Assembly: GCA_015680685.1 (NCBI GenBank)
Contig: MNCI01017909.1
Coordinates: 1,174,790-1,238,789 of the forward strand
Direction of reading: 5' to 3'
DNA: 64,000 nucleotides
Source: Gnetum montanum
Lineage: Eukaryota; Streptophyta; Gnetopsida; Gnetales; Gnetaceae
Shown here: piece by piece, positions 55,901 through 61,549 of the stretch
How positions within the stretch are numbered: the stretch's first letter is position 1
Layout: every line of letters starts with the position of its first letter
Position numbers and translations under genes: made by a program
The notes under the pieces: model-generated
The model's input: only the letters and a program-made list of their open reading frames with translations
Databases searched by the model: none
What the model was told of the DNA's origin: nothing

Positions 55901-56099
55901 AAGCAGAGAAGAGCTAGAATGGTTAACAAGAGGTGATAACGGAACAATCACACTTGGTCCTATTATTGCACTGGCATATCTTTCAGTGTTAGAAGACTGC
56001 AAAGTTCACTGCTACAGTGAAGGCCTGGAAGTTAAGAAACTTGGAGGCCTTCATGTCATTGGTACAGCTTTGCATGATTCTCGACGGATTGACAATCAG
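13750..56099 (+). CDS. SECA2: Plastid SECA2 preprotein translocase ATPase, split gene (exons 1-22; 3' end outside window)
   Basis: SecA is the ATP-driven motor that pushes preproteins through a SecY/E channel. Plant SECA2 works with SCY2/SECE2 at the plastid inner envelope. Exons: 13750-13983, 14077-14190, 15413-15482, 15564-15628, 15723-15807, 16061-16096, 16492-16583, 16676-16741, 16951-17015, 17110-17197, 17342-17407, 17498-17613, 34566-34656, 46977-47060, 47145-47237, 47335-47430, 47524-47609, 54692-54770, 54890-55003, 55419-55514, 55615-55678, 55810-56099. These total 2190 nt (730 codons) with all phases compatible. Motifs seen: Walker A TGEGKT (178-183), DEVD box (286-289), MTGTAKTE (448-455), AGRGTD (567-572). 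The 'VEAVNALE' start, the SGMSPED segment and the inserted acidic/Lys segment in exons 20-22 fit SECA2 better than SECA1. The first in-frame ATG (13750) gives M-A-V and a Ser/Arg/Lys-rich, acid-poor N-terminus like a plastid transit peptide. The LRGRAGRQGDPG-type motif, scaffold and wing domains are not in this window. Confidence 0.95.
14077..14190 (+). CDS. SECA2: SECA2 exon 2
   Basis: 38 codons (79-116), phase 0 at both ends, acceptor TTCCAG. It carries '[17 protein letters not shown]' and 'LSDEK', the characteristic N-terminal helix of plant SECA2. Confidence 0.9.
15178..15275. repeat. 41-bp tandem repeat in SECA2 intron 2
   Basis: AAGCCCATATATTTATTTGG and the following TATATATTTGGGT occur at 15,178 and 15,219, with a third partial copy near 15,258. 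The sequence is AT-rich. Confidence 0.8.
15413..15482 (+). CDS. SECA2: SECA2 exon 3
   Basis: 23 codons plus one base; encodes '[12 protein letters not shown]' and 'GETLDDIKA'. Donor GCTG|GTGAGG. The split Glu codon (residue 140) is completed by exon 4. Confidence 0.93.
15564..15628 (+). CDS. SECA2: SECA2 exon 4
   Basis: Encodes [20 protein letters not shown] and a final Gln (141-161), the near-invariant SecA segment before the Walker A motif. Acceptor CAAAG, donor CAG|GTGGCT. Intron 3 is only 81 bp. Confidence 0.95.
15723..15807 (+). CDS. SECA2: SECA2 exon 5 (Walker A)
   Basis: Encodes residues 162-189 plus one base, including [24 protein letters not shown] is the phosphate-binding loop of nucleotide-binding domain 1, with the catalytic-site Lys at residue 182. 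Confidence 0.96.
16061..16096 (+). CDS. SECA2: SECA2 micro-exon 6
   Basis: This 36-nt exon encodes [11 protein letters not shown] (191-201) with split codons on both sides (A190, V202). Acceptor TTGCAG, donor CATG|GTACTT. It is too short for standard ORF finding but fixed by frame and family sequence. Confidence 0.93.
16492..16583 (+). CDS. SECA2: SECA2 exon 7
   Basis: Encodes [19 protein letters not shown] and '[10 protein letters not shown]' (203-232), a SecA hallmark of nucleotide-binding domain 1. Acceptor TGATAG, donor CAG|GTTATT. Confidence 0.96.
16676..16741 (+). CDS. SECA2: SECA2 exon 8
   Basis: 22 codons (233-254): [20 protein letters not shown] then N-S; phase 0 at both ends. The Asp-Ile-Thr-Tyr segment is conserved in SecA. 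The intron that follows contains a 36-bp tandem duplication. Confidence 0.96.
16797..16868. repeat. 36-bp tandem duplication in SECA2 intron 8
   Basis: TTGAAGCGGTTCTGGCATTT and the following bases through GACTAAAT occur twice with a 36-bp period (starts about 16,800 and 16,836). The copies are essentially identical, so the duplication is recent. Confidence 0.85.
16951..17015 (+). CDS. SECA2: SECA2 exon 9
   Basis: Encodes [11 protein letters not shown] and 'NKEQLIMR' (255-275) plus two bases of the Trp codon. E-x-GFDYLRD is a SecA signature. Acceptor TTGTAG, donor ATG|GTATGC. Confidence 0.95.
17110..17197 (+). CDS. SECA2: SECA2 exon 10 (DEVD, Walker B)
   Basis: Encodes residues 276-305, including [24 protein letters not shown] is the Walker B box that coordinates Mg-ATP. 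Bacterial SecA usually has EART where this has EGRN. Donor GAG|GTATTT. Confidence 0.96.
17342..17407 (+). CDS. SECA2: SECA2 exon 11
   Basis: 22 codons (306-327): [20 protein letters not shown] then D-H; start of the preprotein cross-linking domain region. Acceptor CTTCAG, donor CAT|GTAAGG. Confidence 0.93.
17498..17613 (+). CDS. SECA2: SECA2 exon 12
   Basis: 38 codons plus AG (328-365): [20 protein letters not shown] and '[10 protein letters not shown]', matching the preprotein-binding domain of plant SECA2. The donor AG|GTATGT opens the 16,952-bp intron 12. The split Arg codon is completed by exon 13. Confidence 0.95.
17614..18589 (+). other. 5' part of giant intron 12, no genes
   Basis: AT-rich intronic sequence between the exon 12 donor and the LINE-B 3' end. 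No coding, RNA gene or repeat that I can name. Confidence 0.5.
18620..19177 (-). pseudogene. Open frame at 3' end of LINE-B, Ser/Pro/His-rich
   Basis: A 185-codon open frame starts at 19,177 and ends at 18,620. It is Ser/Pro/His-rich in the N-terminal 100 residues, with a hydrophobic C-terminus ('[14 protein letters not shown]'). It is not recognised as RT, RNase H or gag. It lies 3' of the RT region in the same orientation, so it could be a C-terminal extension of ORF2, a separate ORF, or chance. No function is proposed. Confidence 0.3.
19860..20601. repeat. 371-bp tandem duplication inside LINE-B
   Basis: The blocks beginning CCATGAGAACCTAAAAGCC at 19,912 and 20,283 align for most of 371 bp, with scattered substitutions. 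The junction sequences 'GACCAAATTTTCTA' (20,226) and 'AACCAAATTTGCTA' (20,597) end each copy. Divergence of the copies indicates an old duplication. Confidence 0.85.
24427..25339 (+). pseudogene. Chromovirus copy 1: Gypsy integrase C-terminus and chromodomain, truncated
   Basis: The first frame holds integrase core '[12 protein letters not shown]' and '[16 protein letters not shown]' (core catalytic-domain end; YHPQxDGQ is the chromovirus signature). It is followed, after stops, by the GPY/F-like '[12 protein letters not shown]' (24,940) and a chromodomain-like end (25,080-25,260: 'EYLIHWGD', 'VRVHETKL'). The 5' half of pol is absent; the left end abuts LINE-B. A polypurine tract GAAGGGTGGGAGAG (25,322-25,335) and the LTR follow. 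It is the same family as copy 2 at 37.5-39.3 kb. Confidence 0.85.
25340..26047 (+). repeat. Chromovirus copy 1, 3' LTR part 1
   Basis: It begins TGTAGGGACAC just after the polypurine tract and contains several GAGACATCTTG-type repeats. It is interrupted at 26,047 by LINE-A1 and resumes at 31,632. Together the two pieces are about 882 bp, close to the about 886 bp of the copy 2 LTR when its own insertions are removed. Confidence 0.85.
26031..26047. repeat. Target-site duplication of LINE-A1, left copy
   Basis: GACATCGTGGGAGTGTT; the partner at 31,615-31,631 differs at one base. It lies inside the chromovirus LTR. Confidence 0.85.
29072..29115. repeat. 22-bp tandem duplication in LINE-A1 RT domain
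   Basis: GGTAGGGGAGGAAAACGCCCAC occupies 29,072-29,093 and 29,094-29,115. The 22-bp insertion shifts the frame just upstream of the [10 protein letters not shown] motif. Confidence 0.85.
29861..30144. repeat. 140-bp tandem duplication in LINE-A1
   Basis: CTCTGATTGTTAGCTTTAGT begins at 29,861 and again at 30,001. The copies align over about 140 bp with roughly a dozen differences. It falls in the segment between endonuclease and RT. Confidence 0.85.
31632..31805 (+). repeat. Chromovirus copy 1, 3' LTR part 2
   Basis: It continues the LTR after LINE-A1. It matches 43,540-43,628 and 43,960-44,043 of copy 2 (shared GAAGATA(G/A)CTAGTTTT.TTGTTTT, GGATTT(A/G)GTGT). The end is placed at ...CTTCAGAACA by analogy with the copy 2 end, so it is approximate. 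Confidence 0.75.
32185..33110 (-). mobile_element. Copia retrotransposon relic (RT fragment and primer-binding site)
   Basis: On the minus strand at 32,275-32,200 the sequence encodes [20 protein letters not shown], the Copia reverse-transcriptase LDVKxAFLxG motif. Upstream (32.46-32.30 kb) are '[13 protein letters not shown]', 'LEVKGFAHK' and 'ISPVVKPF', the segment that precedes it in Copia RT. A TGGTATTGAAGC (minus strand, 33,104-33,093) resembles the initiator-Met tRNA primer-binding site TGGTATCAGAGC. Sequence beyond it (33.11-33.6 kb) may be the LTR. The gag and integrase regions are lost. Confidence 0.75.
33685..33880 (-). mobile_element. 5'-truncated LINE 3' end
   Basis: The sequence TTGAGAAAAGGTC..., then a segment rich in purines and CCCCCC blocks, resembles the 3' untranslated ends of LINE-A1 (26.05-26.25 kb) and LINE-A2 (48.2-48.45 kb). 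No coding part remains. Target-site duplication not resolved. Confidence 0.5.
33881..34565 (+). other. 3' part of intron 12
   Basis: Unique-looking AT-rich intron sequence ending in the acceptor GATCAG before exon 13. Nothing else identified. Confidence 0.5.
34566..34656 (+). CDS. SECA2: SECA2 exon 13
   Basis: One base plus 30 codons (366-396): [20 protein letters not shown] then '[10 protein letters not shown]'. Acceptor GATCAG. The donor is chosen as GTG|GTAATG; the alternative AAC|GTGGTA three bases earlier would drop one residue. SecA normally reads N-E-L-T-G-R here, so a Val replaces Glu with the chosen donor. Confidence 0.93.
34657..35220 (+). other. 5' part of giant intron 13
   Basis: AT-rich; no gene or repeat named. 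Intron 13 is 12,320 bp in all. Confidence 0.45.
35221..36240 (+). mobile_element. Possible degenerate DNA-transposon-like insertion with acidic coding tail
   Basis: Both edges carry related blocks (GACTTTTTCA, CCAACTTTTT, AGTCACTGGC / TCAGTGTCAGTAAC), hinting at duplicated or inverted ends. In between, 35,545-35,769 encodes an acidic stretch ('[20 protein letters not shown]', ending in TAG at 35,767). It resembles the acidic end of a transposase only in composition. Low confidence. Confidence 0.25.
36304..37480 (-). mobile_element. LINE fragment (RT downstream region and zf-RVT)
   Basis: On the minus strand around 36,830-36,740 the sequence encodes 'DPDCVLCSS' and '[10 protein letters not shown]', the zinc-binding CxxC...HLFxxC motif (zf-RVT) of plant L1-like ORF2. 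Upstream (37.1 kb) is an 'SPIWRGLQ' segment. Downstream (36,606-36,304) is a 100-codon open frame without known motif. No RT core is left. Family relation to LINE-A or LINE-B was not determined. Confidence 0.6.
37500..39331 (+). pseudogene. Chromovirus copy 2: RNase H, integrase and chromodomain remnant
   Basis: Domains in order: RNase H ('[19 protein letters not shown]', then [15 protein letters not shown] at 37.78-37.83 kb); integrase zinc region ('[12 protein letters not shown]' after a frameshift near 38.06 kb); integrase core (38,240-38,485: '[20 protein letters not shown]', '[11 protein letters not shown]', 'SDRDSKLT'); C-terminal integrase (38,452-38,817); chromodomain-like end (39.15-39.25 kb). 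The polypurine tract GAAGGGTGAGAGAG lies at 39,314-39,327. RT and gag are missing. It has more intact pol than copy 1 but carries frameshifts and stops. Confidence 0.88.
39332..39607 (+). repeat. Chromovirus copy 2, 3' LTR part 1
   Basis: It begins TGTAGGGATACC, like copy 1 at 25,340, and contains the GATGTCTT(G/C)-type repeats. It is interrupted at 39,607 by the 3.49-kb insertion. Confidence 0.85.
39608..43097. mobile_element. 3.49-kb non-coding LTR-like insertion (solo LTR candidate)
   Basis: The insertion starts TGTTACACC and ends GTTGTTACA (TG...CA termini). It is flanked by the 5-bp direct repeat AGAGA (39,603-39,607 and 43,098-43,102), exactly where the chromovirus LTR is broken. No gag, pol or LINE motif was found in any frame. 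The AT-rich content and TG...CA ends with a 5-bp duplication fit a very long solo LTR or a large non-autonomous LTR element. Orientation unknown. Confidence 0.7.
43098..43628 (+). repeat. Chromovirus copy 2, 3' LTR part 2
   Basis: Resumes after the insertion with AGAGATGTCTTG and aligns with 25,600-26,047 plus 31,632-31,720 of copy 1, for example GTTGTAGAGC(C/T)TCATGCT. Confidence 0.8.
43629..43925. mobile_element. MITE candidate, ~297 bp, in chromovirus LTR
   Basis: The left end TTTTGGCTGAGAGG and the inverted right end (CTCTCGGCCAAA at 43,914-43,925) match at about 11 of 12-13 positions. TAA flanks both sides (43,626-43,628 and 43,926-43,928). This fits a PIF/Harbinger-type non-autonomous element. 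No open reading frame of note. Confidence 0.45.
43960..44043 (+). repeat. Chromovirus copy 2, 3' LTR part 3
   Basis: TTAAATTGTCTTGCATAATA and GGATTTGGTGT match 31,729-31,760 of copy 1. The end is placed at GTGGTGCA. Confidence 0.6.
44044..45274 (+). other. Intron 13, no identified features
   Basis: AT-rich sequence without coding similarity or obvious repeat structure. Confidence 0.45.
45275..45420 (+). mobile_element. tRNA-derived SINE, second copy
   Basis: A-box-like TAGAGTAGTGG (45,290-45,300) and B-box GGTTCAATTCC (45,328-45,338) at tRNA-like spacing. The part around and after the B box matches the candidate at 13.5 kb. A tRNA-unrelated body follows to about 45,420. No tail or target-site duplication confirmed. 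Confidence 0.55.
45421..46976 (+). other. 3' part of intron 13
   Basis: AT-rich; no gene seen. Ends in acceptor CATTAG before exon 14. Confidence 0.5.
46977..47060 (+). CDS. SECA2: SECA2 exon 14
   Basis: 28 codons (397-424), phase 0: [20 protein letters not shown] and 'AKEGVKIH', the invariant SecA stretch linking the preprotein cross-linking domain back to the motor. Bacterial and plant proteins usually have R-R-W where this has Q-R-W. Donor CAT|GTAAGG. Confidence 0.96.
47145..47237 (+). CDS. SECA2: SECA2 exon 15
   Basis: 31 codons (425-455): '[20 protein letters not shown]' then [11 protein letters not shown], the conserved SecA motor motif. Acceptor TACCAG, donor GAA|GTAGGT. Confidence 0.97.
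47335..47430 (+). CDS. SECA2: SECA2 exon 16
   Basis: 32 codons (456-487): [20 protein letters not shown] then '[12 protein letters not shown]'. It leads into nucleotide-binding domain 2. The [12 protein letters not shown] sequence is plant SECA2-like, where SecA1 and bacteria have RPxxRxDxxD. Confidence 0.96.
47524..47609 (+). CDS. SECA2: SECA2 exon 17
   Basis: 28 codons plus AG (488-515): '[20 protein letters not shown]' then RPVLVGTT. The donor AG|GTGAAA opens the 7.1-kb intron 17. The Ser codon 516 is completed by exon 18. Confidence 0.96.
47610..48206 (+). other. 5' part of giant intron 17
   Basis: AT-rich intron sequence before the LINE-A2 3' end; nothing else identified. Confidence 0.5.
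48297..48431 (-). repeat. G-rich polypurine tract in LINE-A2 3' UTR (potential G-quadruplex)
   Basis: On the LINE sense (minus) strand several runs of five to eight G occur in 48,390-48,420, adjoining a ten-base T run. Further GGGG/GGGTGGG runs lie in 48,297-48,330. G-runs this close can fold as a G-quadruplex. Confidence 0.65.
53450..53485. repeat. 18-bp tandem repeat in LINE-A2
   Basis: AATGAACTCATCAAAG occurs twice in tandem (period 18). Confidence 0.8.
54161..54289 (+). other. Intron 17, between LINE-A2 and the SINE
   Basis: Short AT-rich stretch with no identified feature. Confidence 0.4.
54290..54400 (+). mobile_element. Au-type SINE 3' portion
   Basis: The stretch ATCATCATCCTAGTCTTGTC followed by CCAACAAAATGGGGTTGGCTACATGA reproduces the widely conserved plant SINE core known from Au SINEs (usually CCAA..TGGGGTCGGCTACATGAAT). 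It then continues into TTTTGCCATTTGCCTCTATG. The tRNA-like 5' half is not seen, so the copy is truncated. Confidence 0.65.
54692..54770 (+). CDS. SECA2: SECA2 exon 18
   Basis: One base plus 26 codons (516-542): '[20 protein letters not shown]' then VLNARPK. Acceptor ATGCAG, donor AAG|GTATTT. Confidence 0.97.
54890..55003 (+). CDS. SECA2: SECA2 exon 19
   Basis: 38 codons (543-580): '[20 protein letters not shown]' then [15 protein letters not shown] and [14 protein letters not shown] is the helicase-like motif V of nucleotide-binding domain 2. Donor GAG|GTAACT. Confidence 0.97.
55419..55514 (+). CDS. SECA2: SECA2 exon 20
   Basis: 32 codons (581-612): [20 protein letters not shown] then '[12 protein letters not shown]'. 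This is part of the lineage-specific insertion in domain 2 seen in plant SECA2. Donor ATG|GTGAGT. Confidence 0.92.
55615..55678 (+). CDS. SECA2: SECA2 exon 21
   Basis: 21 codons plus one base (613-633): [20 protein letters not shown] then A. Acceptor TCTTAG, donor GCAG|GTTGGT. The split Val codon 634 is completed by exon 22. Confidence 0.9.
55810..56099 (+). CDS. SECA2: SECA2 exon 22
   Basis: 290 nt (residues 634-730): a Lys/Arg-rich insertion ('[20 protein letters not shown]'), then [20 protein letters not shown] and [38 protein letters not shown] is conserved in all SecA and is followed in the family by LRGRAGRQGDPG, which must be in the next exon. Donor CAG|GTACAT opens intron 22, still open at the right edge. 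Confidence 0.96.
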
Positions 56100-56490
56100 G
56101 TACATAACAAACACTTGTAAACTGTTTCTTAATGGTAGTCATAAGTTAATGTTATTCTTTTCTTTTCATCATTAGACACTGGAACAAGTAATTCTTCTAC
56201 ATTATTGACAACATATTCGCAACTATGTTTAGAAGAATTTGTCTTGTCCCAAACTCATAAATAAACTGAGATATGATAAGGGAGATACATAAAGCAAATG
56301 AAAAAAATATTAAGTACAAACTTTGTAAGAAGTATCTTAGAAATGATAAAACTTATAGAATTCATACGTCAGATATCTTGATGCTGCTGACAAAATATAA
56401 TTCGTTGTTGATAATCATTGTTGTACTTGTAAGACACAATGCATGATACTTATTATCATAAATAAAACATAGTCTTCTAATATCTACAAC

Positions 56491-56504
56491 ATTTTCCCTT
56501 TAAA
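56491..56504. repeat. Target-site duplication of LINE-A3, left copy
   Basis: ATTTTCCCTTTAAA, identical to 62,612-62,625, flanking the 6.1-kb element on both sides. Confidence 0.9.
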
Positions 56505-56538
56505 TGAGGGCTCTATTCAAAATTTGTGATTTGGAAAG

Positions 56539-57620
56539 ATGGGCAGGAGCATTGGGGCAGAGAGTCTGAGTAGGGGGAGACAGGGTGGTAGTGGTGGCAG
56601 TTTTGGTCTAGGCAGAGCGACAACATGCTTAGCAGTTGATGGTGAAGATGATTTATCTGGCCTTGGCATGGATCTGGGTTTGGATGAAGGTGGAGTTCTA
56701 GGCAAGGTAGGTAATGGTGGCTTGGCAGAATTTGGTCCCAAGAACTCCAAGGCATCTTGGCATCTGGGTGATAGGGGTATAGATGCATGCTCTTGCCAGG
56801 AGGGGACCATGTGTTTGTAGGTTCGCCGATCGCCAAAGGATGGGCTGTGGGCTGTGAAACTTAGCTTGGTGGGAAAATTTGTCTCTAAGGGGGCTTGGCT
56901 CAAAATGGAGCTCATTAAAAAGTGGGCAACCAAAAATCGGGGAGTCAGCGGGGTTGGGATTTGTAGCTTGGCAAATGATTTGCTACTCTTTGGTTTTCAA
57001 TCTCTAAAAGATAGGGATAAGGTTCTTTTGGGTGGCTTGTGGTTCTTTAGGGCTAGAGGACTAGCCCTTACACACTGGTGATTAGGGGCACATAGGGATC
57101 TAGATTTGTTTTCTAGGGCACATGTCTAGATTAGGGCCTTAGGTGTACTATGGGAACTCTAGACAATGGACTTCCTCAAAACCTTAGTGGGGTTTTCATG
57201 GAATTTATCAGCTTTGAAAAATTTACGGAGACTAAGGTGCATATGGGATTTGCTTGATCTTGTGTTTGGAGGTCTATGTCTTCCAAGGACCTTGTGAAGG
57301 AGATTGTCCTATATCTTCCATCTGGAGAAGAAATAGTGACAATGGGATAGGAAAATGCCCTGGTTGATTGGTTGCTCGTAGTGCTGGGCCTTGCGGATTC
57401 TCACTGCGCTATTTGTGGAAAAAACAACCACGCAACCAACGAATGTAGACCATTGTACCTAAGCCCCAAATAGGTGATGGGTGGACTTTGGTGGGGCAGA
57501 AGGGTTGGACTGTATCCTGTCGTACCAAGGAAACACAACCACCTACTGTGTCTCCCAGGAGGATGAATACTTCGGCCCCTTGCATCAACCTTGGGGGAGG
57601 CACACCCATATCCTACATCC
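56539..57620 (+). pseudogene. LINE-A3 ORF1 (DUF4283-like with CCHC zinc knuckle)
   Basis: The N-terminus is Gly/Ser/Leu-rich (56,539-56,820). After an in-frame stop it continues in the same frame with 'LLLFGFQSLKDRDKVLLGGL' then 'WFFRARGLALTHW' (56,980-57,078), resembling the DUF4283 nucleic-acid-binding domain of plant LINE gag-like proteins. At about 57,402-57,445 a CCHC knuckle CAICGKNNHATNEC (CX2CX4HX4C) is present. The role is probably RNA binding in the ribonucleoprotein. Confidence 0.75.
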
Positions 57621-57883
57621 TTGAGGAGTAAGCAAAGGGGAGGGAGGGGGGCGCTATCTTCCCAGATGGACTAGATCTCAGTACTATGGGGCTCAACATT
57701 GCCGAAGATGACGGACATCCTGAGAGCTGCTCAAGAAGGCAGTTTCCCTATGGCCTTTGACTTAAGCAAGGTTGGGCAACCACTAGGACCGGTGGCTCAC
57801 TTCAAAAAAACACAACTTGAAGTTGACCTAGGATCATAGACCACCTTGAAGGAGGTCTATTGGAAAAGGTCTGTGAGAAAACC

Positions 57884-60733
57884 ATGAGAATCCTCTCATG
57901 GAATTGTAGGGGCTAGGGTACACCCTACAAATGGAATGCCCTAAAAGATATTGTATGTAGAGAAGACTATAATGTCATCTGTTTGTAGGAAACCAAACTG
58001 CAGTACTGGGAATCCTACTAGCTACAATGGTCTTGATGGGAACTCCATTTTGTTGCTTGCAGAGGCACATGGGTGGCTTGGCCTTGCTTTCTAGGTTGCC
58101 ATTGAATTTGGTTGACTCCTCCAATTGGAGCCTGATGATTTTCTTGGTTTCTTTGTGGATATGGCTCACAAACTTCTACGGGCTACAAAGTTGGGAAGAT
58201 TAGCATTAGAAACTTAGACACATTGCATCACTAATCCTTGACAAACAATGGATCATTATTGGAGACTTCAACTAATGCCTTCATGGGTGGGAAAAGTCTG
58301 GGGGTGACACTGACGATCCTCTTGGCTGTCAATATTTTTTGCAATTCCTTCAAGATCATGATCTAGTTGATGTGGAACTTAAAGGTTGCAACTTCACTTG
58401 GTGCAACCAACGCTAGGGGAGAGAGTAGATTATGATCCAAATTGACAGGGTTTGGGTCAGCACCAACATCTTCATGAGCCATGACGTTGTGGCTTTCAGT
58501 CAGGAAAGGCAAGCATTTGATCACAGGTCAATGGTGTGTCAAGTGGACACGCCTTCACCTCATGGGTCTAGTCCTTTCAGGTTTTGAGCTGTCTTGGTTA
58601 TCCAAACCTTGGTTGTGGCCATTAGTTGAAGACATTTAGGCTAGTTATCCAAATTGAATGGATCCTTGTGATTTCCTGAAACGGGCTTTCAAGGTTGAAG
58701 CAGGCGATTAAGTCTAAGAAGATAATAGAGAAATATTCCTTTCAGGCAATCAAGCTTGCATTGAGAGCAAAACTCTTCGAGATTCAGGCTAAGCAGGAGC
58801 AAGGGGATCAACTACTAGAAGAAGAACACGCTATGCTACAAGAACTTTAGGAGATCTCTGTTGAGGAGGAACTGTATTGGCGATAGAGGTCTAGGGTCCA
58901 ATGGCTGAAGGATTGTGATAGGAATACCAGGTTCTTCACTAAGGCAAAAGCCTACTATGGTTCTTAAAGGATTCACCATCTGATACAAAGGGGAGAAAGC
59001 TCCATAAGCACTTCAAATATTGCTTAAATTATGCAAGCATATTAGGCTGACATTTGGAGGTATATAGAAACTTTGCCTGTCTTAGCCCCAATTTGGCTGG
59101 TGGTGGGAGTAGAGGAGAATAATAACTTGATTTTTTTGTTCACTATGGGTGAATTGGAGTTGGCCATGGCCTCCTTGAAAAATGCTAGCACCCTAGGTCG
59201 TGATGGCTGGCCAATTGATTTTTTTAAGGAATATGCTAACATCTTGGGCAGCAATATCCTTGATGCATTCGATCTAATGCTTCAATGGCAGCATGTGAGG
59301 CACGAAATCAATTGCTTTCGCATTGTGCTCATCCCTAAGGTCTCAAACCCACGAATCCTTCCCAATTTAGACTGATCGGGGTTTGACACCAAACGGGGTT
59401 CATTAAATGATGTTTCATCTAGGATCAGATTATCCTCCTACAAAAAATCTTGCACTCCTTGCAGGAGACCAAGCACCCAGACATGTGTCTTAGGCTTGAT
59501 ATTACTAAAGCATATGATACTGTTAGTTGGACTGTCCTTAGGTATATCATGAGCAAAAAGGGTCTACACTAGAATTTCATTAATCTTTGCATCCAACTCC
59601 AAGAGTCTGGCACCTACTTCTTTGACATTAGTGGTAAACTTTGGGGGTTTTCCTCCCTTGGGCGAGGATTAAGACAAGGAGATCCCCTTTCGCCTTACCT
59701 TTTCATACTTGCTATGGACATGATGCGTATGTACTATAAGTTTGAAGGGGTGAGAGGGTTGCAAATTGCTAGGGTGGAGCGTTTAATAGAACACTATGTT
59801 GATGATACTATCCTATTCTCTAGGGCGGTGGTTCCCTAGGCTCATGCACTGAATAGAGCTCTTAGTAGGATGGCCATAGAGATGGGGTTGGAAATAAATA
59901 GAGGTAAGTCTACGCTGCATGTTTTAAATCTTGACGGCCGTGTTAAAAGGATAATTGGATAGGTTTTGGGCATTCTTTTTGGAGCGTTAACAGAGTCTTA
60001 TTTGGGCATACCCATGTATGCTTGGAATCAGAAGAGTTCCTGGTCTGGCATGATCCAAAAAAGTAAGCAACAGATTGGGTATTGGACTAATTAGTTCCTC
60101 ACTAGGAAGGGATGTGTTGTCTTAGCAACTTTGGTTCTCTTACCCATTGTTCGCTTCACCACTCTTGTTGCCAACCTTGGTGGTTGTTGTTCAACAGGTG
60201 GATCAGTTAATTAAGAATTTCATTTGGTTTGGGGGTAAAGGAGGAGAGCACATGCATCTTACTTGTTGGGACATGGTGGCCAAATCGAAGGCTGCTGGGG
60301 GCCTTGGGGTGTTGAAGTTTCAGGATGCCATCACCATGGGGCACCAACACCTCATCAACTGCCTAATGCAGGCCAATGATTATGCAACACAATGGATTCT
60401 CGTCATGAGAACTAAATACCAACATTGGAGAGCGGAAACTTGCAACTATTATATTTGGCAAGCTTTATGCAGGCATGCACATATAATGTACCAAAACAAT
60501 TTGTTGGGGGCGCAACTGCAGGACATTATCAAACACAAATATCCAAGGGTTGAGGTTTGGATGTGCATTTGGGTGGGGAGAATTCCGGAGAAAATAAGGC
60601 TTTTTGTGGTTAGTGTTGCATGCTGCGCTGCCACTCTGTTATTTCATCCATGCACGGGGTATAAACATCCCTACTACTTGTTCTCTTTGCTCTTCTACAC
60701 CAAAAACAATCTTTTACTTTCTCTACTAGTGTG
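57884..60733 (+). pseudogene. LINE-A3 ORF2: endonuclease and reverse transcriptase
   Basis: It starts at ATG 57,884 with MRILSWNCRG, the typical apurinic-endonuclease start. Other features are 'NFTWCNQ' near 58,395 and RT with 'LDITKAYDTVSW' (motif A, 59.49-59.53 kb), [13 protein letters not shown] (59.66-59.70 kb) and HYVDDTILFS (motif C, YVDD 59,795-59,806). Then come 'GGLGVLKFQDAITMGHQ' (60.30-60.34 kb) and 'WVGRIPEKIRLFVV' (zf-RVT start). In-frame stops (for example after WNCRG) and frame changes show that it is not translatable. In contrast to A1 and A2, the catalytic YxDD box is intact. Confidence 0.85.
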
Positions 60734-60858
60734 AATTCTTTGGTGCCGTTTGGCATCTTGCAGTTGTGTGTCCTCCTCTTGCTTTGAATGGAGATTCTAA
60801 GGCAACAGCTACACTTTGGTGCTTGTGGAGGGCATGCAACACACTGATCTTCTAGTCA

Positions 60859-61300
60859 ATGCAGCTTCCTCTTCTTACGCAGATTGCGGTGCTTGGGTTT
60901 AGAATGTGGCACAAAGCCTTGAATGCGATGAGGGTCATGCCCATGTTTGAGCCTACTTGCTATGGATATCAAGGAAATCAAGTCTTGTGGGGTATGGTGT
61001 CACATGTGGGTTGGGTGGACCTTCTTCCTTTGTTAGAAGGGGACCTAGCATTGGTTGATGACGCCTTCTTCCACAATTGGAGGAATGACTCCACTACCTA
61101 CTGTAGAGTGCAGATTACTCTTACAGAAGTGGGCATTTTTGGTTACTTGGACATTCCCATGGTGGGAGAAGTGATCCTCCCCATGAGGCAGGGCCTCTAG
61201 GATGCTATGGAGCTTTTCTAGGGCCTAGTTCCTAAAATTGGAAGTGGGCAGGTTCCTAAATTGGTTCTACCACCAAGGTGGTAGGATGCTACTAAGTTGG
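60859..61300 (+). pseudogene. LINE-A conserved C-terminal region (no known domain)
   Basis: The segment 'GWVDLLPLLEGDLALVDDAF', then 'TYCRVQITLTEVGIFGYL', 'VGEVILP', 'GLVPKIGSGQVPK' and 'LPP' matches, in order, 50,050-49,650 (LINE-A2, minus) and 27,950-27,450 (LINE-A1, minus). It lies beyond the zf-RVT part. It is not the RNase H seen at this place in some plant L1s. Conservation across three diverged copies indicates that it was coding and selected while the family was active. Confidence 0.7.
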
Positions 61301-61549
61301 TTGACCTCTTCTTCATCTAGTTAGGTAACATTTGGAAGCTCCAAGGAATGCACTTTGCCTTCTTGAAGTGTTTGTGGCATGGATGCAATGTGAACCTACC
61401 CAAATTTTTCCTTGCTTCCTTGTGGCATTAACGATGAAGCCGCCATTTAGGGCTCATCCTTTCTCTTTGGCAGGTGTTACACCCTCTAACATGATGGCCA
61501 GATCGTCCTATCATTGCTGTTTATGAATGATGCTGACCGTATGTGTAGA